Origin: SIG607 sp045605385
GTDB taxonomy: Bacteria > Bacillota > Clostridia > Oscillospirales > Acutalibacteraceae
Assembly: GCA_045605385.1 (NCBI GenBank)
Contig: JAZUPW010000006.1
Span: 1-17,762, forward strand
DNA: 17,762 bases
Reading direction: 5' to 3'
In this document: piece by piece, positions 8,304 through 15,336 of the stretch
How the letters are laid out: the number at the start of each line of letters is the position of its first letter
Numbering within the stretch: the first letter of the stretch is position 1
Notes under the pieces: generated by a model
Databases searched by the model: none
Seen by the model: only the letters and a program-made list of their open reading frames with translations
What the model was told of the DNA's origin: nothing
Translations under genes and position numbers: made by a program

Positions 8304-8515
8304 AATTCAACTTTAACGGCAACACCGTCAAATTCGGCAACGTCGCCTTTGCGCATTTTTTTACCGCGCATTGTACAAACTTCACCGTTGACTTTAACTT
8401 CGCCGTTTTGAATAACAATTTTTGCGTGACCGCCCGTTACAACTAAATCTGCTAATTTTAAAACAGAATCAAGTCTTATAAATTCTTCTTTTATATAAAC
8501 AGTTTTTTCAACCAT
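8297..8515 (-). CDS. yaaA: S4-domain RNA-binding protein (YaaA type)
   Basis: This 72-residue protein consists almost entirely of an S4 RNA-binding fold: IRLDSVLKLADLV (residues 13-25), then a basic and glycine-rich stretch (GGHAKIVIQNGEVKVNG), then a final beta segment. It occupies the classical slot between dnaN and recF, where B. subtilis has yaaA (rlbA), implicated in ribosome assembly. The ATG overlaps the dnaN stop as TAATG, with GAGG at the end of dnaN as the ribosome binding site. The RNA target cannot be read from the sequence. Confidence 0.92.
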   Translation of the reverse strand: MVEKTVYIKEEFIRLDSVLKLADLVVTGGHAKIVIQNGEVKVNGEVCTMRGKKMRKGDVAEFDGVAVKVELC

Positions 8516-9615
8516 TATTTCAACCTCATTGGCATTATCATATATAAATAATCATCGCTGTTAAGAGGAGATATAACAACACCCTGTTTAGCAGAATCAA
8601 ATTTCATTTGTACCATATCGTCATCTACTGCTTTTAATGCTTCGGTAAGATAACGCGAAGAAAGACCAATTTCAAAGGCTTCTCCTTCAAGATCAGATTC
8701 ATAAGTTTCTGTTACTCTTCCCATTGTTGTAGAACAGTTAAAGGTAATTTGTTCTTCACCAACCGAACAGCGAACGGGAGTAGAAAAAGAATCGCTTATT
8801 AAAAGAGAAATTCTATCGAATATTTTTAAAATATCGCTTACTTTTACAACAAGTCTTTGTTTATGCTGTACAGGAATTGTTTTTTGATAATTTACAAATT
8901 CGCCTTCCATTAAACGGCAAATAAGTTTATAACCGTCTATTTCAAAAGAAATTAATTTATTACCCACAACAACGGGAATTTCTTCTTCATTATCAGTAAT
9001 AATTCTTACAATTTCTTCAAGACATTTGCCCGAAATAATAAAGTTCATATCTTCGGTATTATCTATTTTCATTTTCTTAATTGCTAAACGGTAACCGTCT
9101 ATTGCAACGAATTTTAAAACGTTGTTTTCAATAGAAATATTAATACCCATAAGAATAGGTCTTGTTCCTTCTACAGGAGCAACTGCAAATGCTGTAGAAG
9201 TAGTCATATCAAGAAGTTCTTTTCCTTTTAATTTCATTTGTTTTCCGTCGGCAAAAGAAGGAATTTCAGGAAAATCTGCTGCAGCCATTCCTAAAATATC
9301 AAATACTGCGTTTGATGCCGTTATATGACAAACAGATTTATCATCAATACTAATTTGAACCGTAGGACCGCTTAATCTTCTTAAAATATCGCTTAAAAGT
9401 TTTGCCGATAATACAATTTCGCCGTCTTCTTCGGTTCTTGCATATATTTCCTTTTTCAAACTTATTTCAAGGTTATACGCAATCATTGTAAGTTTTCCTT
9501 GTTTTGCAATAAGTAAAATACCTTCTAACACAGGATAAGCAGTTTTAGTTGATACAACTCTTGAAAGGCGGGATACCGCTTCAAGAAAACTTTCTCTTTC
9601 AACCGTAAATTTCAT
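8515..9615 (-). CDS. dnaN: DNA polymerase III beta subunit (sliding clamp)
   Basis: DnaN forms the ring-shaped homodimer that tethers polymerase III to DNA and docks clamp-binding proteins. The 366 residues have the expected three-domain beta-clamp pattern. The start MKFTVERESFLEAVSRLSRVV and the end YLYMIMPMRLK are typical. The ribosome binding site AAAGGA precedes the ATG. A 261-bp gap separates it from dnaA, which holds the candidate origin and a possible promoter. Downstream, six genes follow with overlaps or gaps of 4-26 bp. Confidence 0.98.
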   Translation of the reverse strand: MKFTVERESFLEAVSRLSRVVSTKTAYPVLEGILLIAKQGKLTMIAYNLEISLKKEIYARTEEDGEIVLSAKLLSDILRRLSGPTVQISIDDKSVCHITASNAVFDILGMAAADFPEIPSFADGKQMKLKGKELLDMTTSTAFAVAPVEGTRPILMGINISIENNVLKFVAIDGYRLAIKKMKIDNTEDMNFIISGKCLEEIVRIITDNEEEIPVVVGNKLISFEIDGYKLICRLMEGEFVNYQKTIPVQHKQRLVVKVSDILKIFDRISLLISDSFSTPVRCSVGEEQITFNCSTTMGRVTETYESDLEGEAFEIGLSSRYLTEALKAVDDDMVQMKFDSAKQGVVISPLNSDDYLYMIMPMRLK

Positions 9616-9689
9616 AAACTTTAATTCCTTTCGTTTGCTTTATTTTAACTTTTTACTTTTTTTGTTATTTTTCAAAAGAAAAAATATAA

Positions 9690-9719
9690 GTTATGCAGTA
9701 GAAGTAATAATAGTGTCAG
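9690..9719 (-). promoter_or_regulatory. Possible sigma-A promoter for dnaN
   Basis: On the minus strand CTGACA (9714-9719) is followed after 18 bases by CATAAC (9690-9695). The -35 matches five of six positions; the -10 matches four. A DnaA-box-like 9-mer lies just upstream of the -35, which would allow DnaA control. The region is very A+T-rich, so chance matches are likely. Confidence 0.35.
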
Positions 9720-9722
9720 TTG

Positions 9723-9869
9723 TGTTAATAACTATTTTAAAGCCTTATTAATAAAGGATTTTGTTATTCAATAACTTTTTAATAAATTGTTTAAAACTTT
9801 AATGAAGATTTTTTTATTAACATATATGTGGACAACTTTAATGTTAATAAGTGTTAACTTTGTTCATAA
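9723..9869. other. Candidate oriC: cluster of degenerate DnaA-box-like 9-mers between dnaA and dnaN
   Basis: The 147-bp stretch holds five 9-mers close to the DnaA box TTATCCACA: TTATTAACA three times (9723-9731 minus, 9814-9822 plus, 9842-9850 minus), TTGTCCACA once (9827-9835 minus; one mismatch) and TTATGAACA once (9861-9869 minus). No perfect box is present. The rest of the 261-bp gap is A+T-rich, as expected for an unwinding region. Position beside dnaA and dnaN strongly supports an origin here; the individual boxes are weak. Confidence 0.6.
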
Positions 9870-9876
9870 CTTTTTA

Positions 9877-11190
9877 TTATTCTACTTTAAGATTTTTAAT
9901 AATATCTTCAATAACAGTTTTTTCGTGAGGATCGTTTTTCATCATTTCTTTTACCTTCTTTTCGGTATAAAGAACGGTTGTATGATTTTTACCGAATGCT
10001 TCACCAATAGAATTATAAGGAAGTTCTGTTGTTTCACGGGCAATATACATTGCAACTTGTCTTGCTTTAACAAGGTCAGCCGTTTTTCTTTTAGAAAGTA
10101 TATCGTTTTCAGAAACGTTATAAGTTCTGGCAACTTCGCTTATTATTTGTTCAACCTTAATAGGTTCCGGTTTTGTATCGCTTACAACTTCTTTTATAAA
10201 GCCCTGAACGGCAGAAAGTGTAGGTGATTTTTGGTTAAGTAAAATAAGAGCCTGAATTTTCTTTACAACACCTTCAAGTTGGCGGGTGTTATCTTGAATA
10301 TGTTCAGCAACGTAATAAATAATGTTTTCGGGAATTGTAATGTTAAGCTGATTTGCTTTTGTTTGCAAAATACCTACCTTGGTTTCAAAATCAGGAGGGG
10401 TAATATCTGCAATAAGTCCGCTTTCAAACCTTGAACGTATTCTATCGTCAAGAGATTTAATATCTTTAGGAGGACGGTCACAGGTTACAACAATTTGCTT
10501 TTTTTCCTGATATAAAGCATTAAACGTATTGAAAAATTCTTCCTGAGTAGATTCTTTACCGGCAATAAACTGAATATCGTCCATTAAAAGAACGTCGGTT
10601 GTTCTGAAACGGTTTCTGAAAGAATCCATTGTACCGTCGTGAAGTGAAGAAATTAATTGGTTTGTAAAATCTTCACATCTGATATACTCAACACGTTTAG
10701 ATGGAAATTTATTTTTAATGTGATTTTTAATAGCAAGAAGAAGATGTGTTTTACCCACGCCGCTTCGACCGTATATTACAAGAGGATTGTATATAATATA
10801 AGGGTTGTCCGCAACAGCCATGGATGCAGCATGTGCAAAACGGTTTGTAGCGCCTACTATAAAATTATCAAAAGTAAATTCATCATCAAAAGAATCAGAA
10901 GTAATTGCAGGTTTGGTTTCTTTAAATTTTCCGTTTTCATCTTCAACCAAAATTGTAACGGTAATATCAATGCCCATTAAATTTTTAAGGGCTGCTTCTA
11001 TCATTCCAAGATAATTAGATTCAACAATTTGTTTTTTGTAATCTGAATAAATACTTAAAACAAATTCGCCTTGTTTCATTTCAACAGGTTTTAAATCTTT
11101 AAGCCAAACGTTAAATGAAATTTCAGTAATTTCTTTTTTTAATTCCGTACAAACAAGTTCCCAAATATCTGCAGGAGAATTAATTTGCAT
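9877..11190 (-). CDS. dnaA: Chromosomal replication initiator protein DnaA
   Basis: DnaA binds origin boxes, oligomerises with ATP and opens the duplex. Domain I occupies about residues 1-80. The AAA+ domain has Walker A GRSGVGKT (141-148) and Walker B LLMDDIQF (201-208). The DNA-binding domain IV ends with the DnaA signature GKNHTTVLYTEKKV (400-413). At 437 residues it is normal, with a short linker domain II. The ATG follows GGGTGGT. A good sigma-A promoter lies about 120 bp upstream. No terminator is visible before dnaN. Confidence 0.98.
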   Translation of the reverse strand: MQINSPADIWELVCTELKKEITEISFNVWLKDLKPVEMKQGEFVLSIYSDYKKQIVESNYLGMIEAALKNLMGIDITVTILVEDENGKFKETKPAITSDSFDDEFTFDNFIVGATNRFAHAASMAVADNPYIIYNPLVIYGRSGVGKTHLLLAIKNHIKNKFPSKRVEYIRCEDFTNQLISSLHDGTMDSFRNRFRTTDVLLMDDIQFIAGKESTQEEFFNTFNALYQEKKQIVVTCDRPPKDIKSLDDRIRSRFESGLIADITPPDFETKVGILQTKANQLNITIPENIIYYVAEHIQDNTRQLEGVVKKIQALILLNQKSPTLSAVQGFIKEVVSDTKPEPIKVEQIISEVARTYNVSENDILSKRKTADLVKARQVAMYIARETTELPYNSIGEAFGKNHTTVLYTEKKVKEMMKNDPHEKTVIEDIIKNLKVE

Positions 11191-11246
11191 AATCTACCAC
11201 CCTTTAAATGTTCTATTTTATTTTAAATTTTCTTTTAAAAAGCCTT

Positions 11247-11272
11247 TTGATAAAAACTTGCAAAATTATCAA
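11247..11272. repeat. Inverted repeat in the dnaA leader
   Basis: TTGATAA (11247-11253) is mirrored by TTATCAA (11266-11272) across a 12-base spacer. It falls within the predicted dnaA 5' untranslated region and could be an mRNA hairpin or a dyad for a DNA-binding protein. TTATC is also the first half of a DnaA box. A short GCGC-TCTG-GCGC hairpin lies at 11287-11298. Confidence 0.35.
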
Positions 11273-11312
11273 TTTTAAGTTTAAACGCGCTCTGGCGCAA
11301 AATACCGAATAT

Positions 11313-11341
11313 ATTATAACATATAGTTTTAAATTTTTCAA
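11313..11341 (-). promoter_or_regulatory. Sigma-A promoter of dnaA
   Basis: On the minus strand TTGAAA (11336-11341) and TATAAT (11313-11318) are separated by exactly 17 bases. The -10 is a perfect consensus match and the -35 matches four of six positions. The predicted start, near 11306, gives a leader of about 115 bases to the dnaA ATG. Confidence 0.65.
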
Positions 11342-11382
11342 TATATTAATTTATATATTATATATAAATATTAATTTTCTTA

Positions 11383-11411
11383 TTGTATATTGAAAAAAAT
11401 AGTGATAAAAT
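11383..11411 (+). promoter_or_regulatory. Sigma-A-like promoter of the SLOG-family gene
   Basis: TTGTAT (11383-11388) and TAAAAT (11406-11411) have a 17-base spacer. Transcription would begin near 11418, leaving a very short leader before the ATG at 11432. This promoter is back-to-back with that of dnaA; about 40 bp of almost pure A+T lie between the two -35 elements. Confidence 0.5.
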
Positions 11412-11431
11412 AGTAAATGGAGATGAAAAAA

Positions 11432-11830
11432 ATGAAAGTTGCTATAATAGGTTCAAGAGGACTTGTTACAGATGTAAGTGAATACATACCAAAAGAAACA
11501 ACCGAAATTATTTCCGGCGGTGCGGTTGGAATTGATAAATGCGCCGAAGAATATGCTAAAAAAAATAATATAAAAATGACGGTTATAAAACCAAACTATA
11601 AAGAATTTGGCAGAAGAGCGCCGCTTATAAGAAATTTAGAAATAATAGATAAAGCAGATTTAGTTATTGCATTTTGGGATACAAAGAGCAACGGAACAAG
11701 ATTTGTTATTGAAAAGTGCAGACAAAGGGGAAAAAATATAAGAATTTTAACAAGCGAAAAAAAAGACATAATTAAACTAAAAAATTGCACTCTTGTCAGC
11801 AAGGAAAAATTAAAAGAAAAAATAACATAA
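11432..11830 (+). CDS. Small SLOG-family (YspA/DUF2493-like) nucleotide-binding protein
   Basis: This is a single-domain protein of 132 residues. Its Rossmann-type pattern matches the SLOG superfamily: MKVAIIGSRG at the N-terminus, IISGGAVGID (26-35) followed by AEEYA, then KP (53-54), RRAPLIRN (61-68), and ADLVIAFWD..SNGT (76-89). SLOG proteins bind nucleotides or their derivatives; some hydrolyse cytokinin-type ribotides and others act as sensors in stress or defence systems. No effector domain is fused here and no substrate can be inferred. Further ATGs lie in frame at 11417 and 11423, but 11432 has GGAG at 11419-11422, nine bases upstream, and leaves room for the predicted transcription start. 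It is divergent from dnaA and followed by its own strong terminator, so it is a monocistronic unit. Confidence 0.8.
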   Translation: MKVAIIGSRGLVTDVSEYIPKETTEIISGGAVGIDKCAEEYAKKNNIKMTVIKPNYKEFGRRAPLIRNLEIIDKADLVIAFWDTKSNGTRFVIEKCRQRGKNIRILTSEKKDIIKLKNCTLVSKEKLKEKIT

Positions 11831-11837
11831 TATAAAC

Positions 11838-11875
11838 AAAAGAGAAGTTTTACTTATGGAAAAACTTCTCTTTTT
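11838..11875 (+). terminator. Intrinsic terminator after the SLOG-family gene
   Basis: A perfect 14-bp stem (11838-11851 with 11861-11874, AAAAGAGAAGTTTT) has a 9-base loop. The second arm ends in a T-run, and the flanking A-run makes it usable on both strands. Confidence 0.85.
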
Positions 11876-11904
11876 GTAATTGTTTTTACCCCCTTTTCAT
11901 ATTA
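11875..11904 (+). promoter_or_regulatory. Possible sporulation (sigma-G/F-like) promoter for the spore-associated gene pair
   Basis: CATATTA (11898-11904) matches six of seven positions of the sigma-G -10 consensus CATAMTA. It lies 17 bases after TGTAAT (11875-11880), which only partly fits a sigma-G -35. The site overlaps the inverted repeat at 11890-11927. I see no good sigma-A promoter for the pair, so a sporulation sigma factor would fit, but the match is weak. Confidence 0.3.
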
Positions 11905-11927
11905 TTAAAAAGAATTATGAAAAGGGG
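11890..11927 (+). repeat. 12-bp inverted repeat covering the start region of the small spore-associated gene
   Basis: CCCCTTTTCATA (11890-11901) pairs perfectly with TATGAAAAGGGG (11916-11927) across a 14-base spacer. The right arm carries the AAAAGGGG that serves as ribosome binding site for the ATG at 11935, and also an alternative upstream ATG (11917). It is followed by TTTTGTT. It could hide the ribosome binding site, act as an attenuator for read-through transcripts, or be an operator. Confidence 0.6.
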
Positions 11928-11934
11928 TTTTGTT

Positions 11935-12318
11935 ATGTATACAGATAACGGAAAATTAATTGTAACGGTTACACATTCCAAAAGAACTTTTCCCGTTGAA
12001 AATGCGGCGGTTACAGTTTTTGATAATAACGGAAAAACCGTAACGGTTGCAGTTACAGACAACAGCGGTAAAACACCTGCCATTGAACTTGGTGCGCCCG
12101 AACTTAATTTAAGTTTGTCGCCGGGTGAAAATCCCACAAATACGGCGGCATATTATACAGTAAAAATTGCGGCAAATTCTTTTTTAGAAAAAACAGTAGA
12201 AAACGTGCCTGTTTACAGCGGTATTACTTCGCTTCAGGCGGTGGATTTAACCTTCCGCGACGCTGTAACGGGCGGGAATATTGCAGACATTACGGTTTTG
12301 CCGTATCCTGAATTATAA
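11935..12318 (+). CDS. Small beta-sandwich protein, carboxypeptidase-regulatory-like domain
   Basis: This 127-residue protein is rich in beta-strand residues. The pattern GKLIVTVTHSKRTFPVENAAVTVFDNNGK (residues 6-34), then TDNSGKTPAIELGAP (41-55), then YYTVKIAANSF (73-83) and VPVYSGITSLQAVDLTF fits the prealbumin-like carboxypeptidase-regulatory (CarboxypepD_reg) fold. That fold is a non-catalytic adhesion or scaffold module. There is no signal peptide, transmembrane segment or LPxTG motif. The ATG at 11935 follows AAAAGGGG by seven bases; an ATG at 11917 is possible but has a poorer ribosome binding site. The next gene begins 12 bp downstream, so the two are almost certainly co-transcribed. 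The function is unknown; association with the spore surface through its partner is an inference. Confidence 0.75.
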   Translation: MYTDNGKLIVTVTHSKRTFPVENAAVTVFDNNGKTVTVAVTDNSGKTPAIELGAPELNLSLSPGENPTNTAAYYTVKIAANSFLEKTVENVPVYSGITSLQAVDLTFRDAVTGGNIADITVLPYPEL

Positions 12319-12329
12319 GAGGTGATATT

Positions 12330-13697
12330 ATGCCTGTTATAACACCGTTTATACCAAGTGAAATAACCGTTCATTTAGGCGCCCCCGATGCTGCGGCAGA
12401 AAACGTAACGGTTCCCTTTGTGGAATATATAAAAAACGTGGCGTCGGGAGAAATTTATCCTACCTGGCCCGAAGCTTCACTCAGAGCAAATATATATGCA
12501 ATTATAAGTTTTGCTTTAAACAGATATTATACCGAATGGTATCCTTCAAGAAATTATAGTTTTGATATAACTTCTACCACCGCATTTGACCAGACTTATG
12601 CAAAGGACCGAGAAGTTTTTGAAAATATAAGCAATATTGTAGATGAAATTTTTAATTCTTACGTTGTTCAAAGCGGTGAGATTCAGCCGTTTTTTACACA
12701 GTTCTGCAACGGAACAACATCTGTTTGTGACGGTCTTTCTCAGTGGGGAACGGTTGATTTGGCAAACAGAGGATTTACACCTATTGAAATACTAAGATAT
12801 TACTACGGCGAAGACATAAATATTGTAGAGAACGTACCCGTAACGGATATTTCAGAGTCTTACCCTGGCTCGCCGCTTGTTATAGGTTCGGCAGGAAATG
12901 ACGTCTTTGTTATTCAAAGGCAGTTAAACCGAATAAGACAAAACTTCCCTGCTATTCCGTATATAGAAATTTCAAACGGTATATATGATATTAATACACA
13001 AAACGCAGTAAAAAAATTTCAGGAAGTTTTTAATCTTAACGTAACGGGAAACGTAGATAAAGCCACATGGTATGCAATAAAGCGTTATTATGTGGGTGTA
13101 AAAAGGTTGGGTGAACTAAGCAGCGAAGGGCTTTCTTATGATGACGCTTCGCTTATTTATTCAACGGCACTTCAAAAGGGTGACAGCGGATATCCCGTAG
13201 CGGCGCTTCAGTATTATCTTAACGTAATAGCATATTTTAATTCTAATCTTAACCTTTTTCCCATTACCGAAGTTTTTGACGATAACACAGACAACGCCGT
13301 AAGGCTTTTTCAAAGGCAATACGGATTTGAAGAAAACGGAATTGTGGAAAGAACGGTATGGGACAAAATAGTATCGGTTTATCTTGATGCGGTAAACAGT
13401 TTGCCTGAAGAATATGAAGGGGGTTATGCAAAAGTATATCCCGGATATTTTTTAACCCCCGGAATGTCGGGCGAAAACGTGCGAGATTTACAAACGTATT
13501 TATCTGCAATCGCAAGAAATACGGGCAGAATTCCCGACGTTGAAATTGATGGGTTTTACGGCAATAATACGCGCGATGCTGTGTATACTTTTCAAAACAT
13601 AAACGGCTTGCCTATAACGGGATCGGTAGGTCCTTCTACCTGGCAAAGAATTGCTATGCAGTATGACGATATTGTAAAGGCGTCTTTAAACGTTTAA
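12330..13697 (+). CDS. SpoIID/LytB-like domain protein with three peptidoglycan-binding repeats
   Basis: This 455-residue protein has two parts. Residues 30-165 resemble SpoIID/LytB, the lytic transglycosylase of forespore engulfment: YIKNVASGEIYPTW aligns with the SpoIID block that carries the catalytic glutamate (here Glu41), without a gap down to LRANIYA, and CDGLSQWG (133-140) plus the G.TPIEILRYYYG block matches the SpoIID C-terminal motif. Cys126 and Cys133 may correspond to the zinc-site cysteines reported in clostridial SpoIID. Residues 183-255, 280-350 and 374-445 are three PG_binding_1-type repeats, each ending in a D/N..T..AV..FQ...G...G.V...TW motif. There is no signal peptide or membrane anchor, unlike SpoIID. 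The ribosome binding site AGAGGTG precedes the ATG. The 3' end overlaps gerAB by 44 bp. From memory, similar proteins occur in many spore-forming Clostridia without an assigned role. A spore coat or cortex function is likely but unproven. Confidence 0.8.
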   Translation: MPVITPFIPSEITVHLGAPDAAAENVTVPFVEYIKNVASGEIYPTWPEASLRANIYAIISFALNRYYTEWYPSRNYSFDITSTTAFDQTYAKDREVFENISNIVDEIFNSYVVQSGEIQPFFTQFCNGTTSVCDGLSQWGTVDLANRGFTPIEILRYYYGEDINIVENVPVTDISESYPGSPLVIGSAGNDVFVIQRQLNRIRQNFPAIPYIEISNGIYDINTQNAVKKFQEVFNLNVTGNVDKATWYAIKRYYVGVKRLGELSSEGLSYDDASLIYSTALQKGDSGYPVAALQYYLNVIAYFNSNLNLFPITEVFDDNTDNAVRLFQRQYGFEENGIVERTVWDKIVSVYLDAVNSLPEEYEGGYAKVYPGYFLTPGMSGENVRDLQTYLSAIARNTGRIPDVEIDGFYGNNTRDAVYTFQNINGLPITGSVGPSTWQRIAMQYDDIVKASLNV

Positions 13698-14712
13698 GTT
13701 GTAATAACAGTAAAACGGGCACAATTATTTCAAGGCACAAAAATACCAAATTAAAGGTTTTGCCTGAAATAAAGTTATATAACGGTTTAATTGTTGAAAA
13801 CAAAAATGCCGTAACAGTAAAAAGCGTAAAAACTGTGTAATATAAATATTTATTTTTGCTTTTTGCCGCTTTTATTGCAGAAGCAAATATAACTGATGCT
13901 TTAATAAGCGAACAAATGAAATAAATATAATAGGTAAAACCGTCAAGACGGCTGTAAGATTTAGCCGCAGTAACACTTCCCGTTGCCGCCGCATAAGGAA
14001 AATCAAGCAGTTCGGTAACAAAGGGCCCTAAATGAAACAAAACCTGTAAAAGACAAATAAAAAATACCGCACTTCCCGCGCTTATTCCTAAAAGCAAAAG
14101 TTTTTTTGAAGAGGCGCGGCTTTTTTTGCCTATAAACAAAAGCACTATAATTATTTGTCCGAAACTGTGAATGAAATAAGTAAGCGCCTGAATAAGATTT
14201 TGTTTAATATCAATGGGTAAAGCAGAATAAAACAAGTTTGGTTTAGACTGTGAAACCGACAATAAAAACATAAAAATACTGCAAATTAAAACAACGGCAA
14301 AAGAAACAAGCGAAAAACTTTTAAAAAGTTTGGTTTTGCTTGTTGCCAATAATGCAGTAAGCAAAATAAATACAGGGGCAATTAAAAAACGCGACGTATT
14401 ATTAAGGCGCAACGTATCCACCAACACAATATATTCTTTACAGCAAACAATATAAGAAAACAGGCAAAGTGTTAAAACAGCAAATAACGAAAATAAAGAC
14501 AATAAACTGCTGTTAGAAAACATATTAAGCGAAAAGCCGTTATAAGATTGCAAATAAGAATAAAACAAAACAAGCAAAAACGAAAACGCAAGGCATATAA
14601 AAAATCCCCAAAGACTTCCCCGTTGACCTTCGCCTTTAGGAAAGGAAATTATCATATTTCCAATTAAAAATACGGCAATTAAACAAACTGTGTGTTTAAA
14701 ATCTTTTTTCAA
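13654..14712 (-). CDS. gerAB: Spore germination protein, GerAB family (APC-type membrane subunit)
   Basis: This is the integral membrane subunit of a Ger germinant receptor, related to APC-superfamily amino acid transporters, and is expected to bind germinant or form a channel in the inner spore membrane. The 352 residues form about ten hydrophobic segments with short loops. The length and the N-terminal pattern fit the family, although the sequence is divergent. The start is TTG (14710-14712), overlapping the gerAC stop as TTGA, with GGGGAAGAAG upstream. The C-terminal 44 bp overlap the end of the convergent peptidoglycan-binding gene, and no terminator is visible between them. It is the last gene of the operon. 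Confidence 0.85.
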   Translation of the reverse strand: MKKDFKHTVCLIAVFLIGNMIISFPKGEGQRGSLWGFFICLAFSFLLVLFYSYLQSYNGFSLNMFSNSSLLSLFSLFAVLTLCLFSYIVCCKEYIVLVDTLRLNNTSRFLIAPVFILLTALLATSKTKLFKSFSLVSFAVVLICSIFMFLLSVSQSKPNLFYSALPIDIKQNLIQALTYFIHSFGQIIIVLLFIGKKSRASSKKLLLLGISAGSAVFFICLLQVLFHLGPFVTELLDFPYAAATGSVTAAKSYSRLDGFTYYIYFICSLIKASVIFASAIKAAKSKNKYLYYTVFTLFTVTAFLFSTIKPLYNFISGKTFNLVFLCLEIIVPVLLLLQLKRLKTPLQYRHTA

Positions 14713-15332
14713 ACTTCTTCCCCGTTTCTAAGTAATAAAAAATTTTCAAAGGTTAAGCGTTTTGTAATTATAAATCTGCCGTTGTTACTTCTTATAAACG
14801 GCAAAGAAAAACTGTTTTGATTTTTTAAATCTTTATCTATTATTTCGGCAAAACTAATGCTTTTTAATGAAGAATTATTATTAATCAACCTTTCTATTTC
14901 ATAGCCCTTTGGATTTTTGGTTTCGTTATTTAAAATATCGGCAGCATTTTCACAACAAACGAACTTTACCGAAAGCGAAATATCGTTATTGTCAAACAAA
15001 TAGTAAAACAATTCTTTTAGTTTTTCGCCGTTTACATTTTTTCCTATTAAAATAACAGGACATTGGCTGAAAAGCAGTTTGCCGTAACTTATACTTTTTA
15101 AATTTTCCATAGCGCTTTCAGTTGTTTTTCCTTGCGCGCTGTAAACGGAAGTTATAACGTTACCCTCTTTATCGCCTAATGAATTTTCTATTGTAAAAAC
15201 AAAACCGTTTTTGTAATCTATAGCAAAACAAGAAACAATAACTCTTTTTTCGGGCTCGGTGTAGTCTTTTACAAAGGCGCAACCCAAAAAAAGAAAAATA
15301 ATAATTAATAAAGCGGTAATTTTAAGTTTCAT
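14709..15332 (-). CDS. gerAC: Shortened GerAC-type spore germination lipoprotein
   Basis: This is the lipoprotein subunit of a Ger receptor. The N-terminus is a lipoprotein signal with lipobox LFLGC, with lipidated Cys18. Next comes YTEPEKRVIVSCFAIDY, then GKTTESAMENL and LLFSQCPVILIGKN, which match the N-terminal GerAC domain. The protein has only 207 residues, whereas GerAC proteins usually have about 350-400. It ends soon after the first domain and lacks the C-terminal domains. The next gene starts at its stop codon, so this is not an obvious frameshift remnant; the reading frame is clean and coupled. The ATG is four bases after the gerAA stop, with AAGAAGTG as ribosome binding site. It may be a minimal receptor subunit. 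Confidence 0.82.
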   Translation of the reverse strand: MKLKITALLIIIFLFLGCAFVKDYTEPEKRVIVSCFAIDYKNGFVFTIENSLGDKEGNVITSVYSAQGKTTESAMENLKSISYGKLLFSQCPVILIGKNVNGEKLKELFYYLFDNNDISLSVKFVCCENAADILNNETKNPKGYEIERLINNNSSLKSISFAEIIDKDLKNQNSFSLPFIRSNNGRFIITKRLTFENFLLLRNGEEV

Positions 15333-15336
15333 ATTT

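Noticed and set aside
9787..10227. Plus-strand reading frame of 146 residues opposite dnaA
   Set aside because: It is antisense to the DnaA C-terminus, rich in Phe and Asn from reversed A+T codons, and has no domain or ribosome binding site.
11341..11371. Alternating TATATA/ATTAAT run as a possible tandem repeat or CRISPR-like element
   Set aside because: There is no regular unit or spacer; it is simple A+T richness of an origin-proximal divergent promoter.
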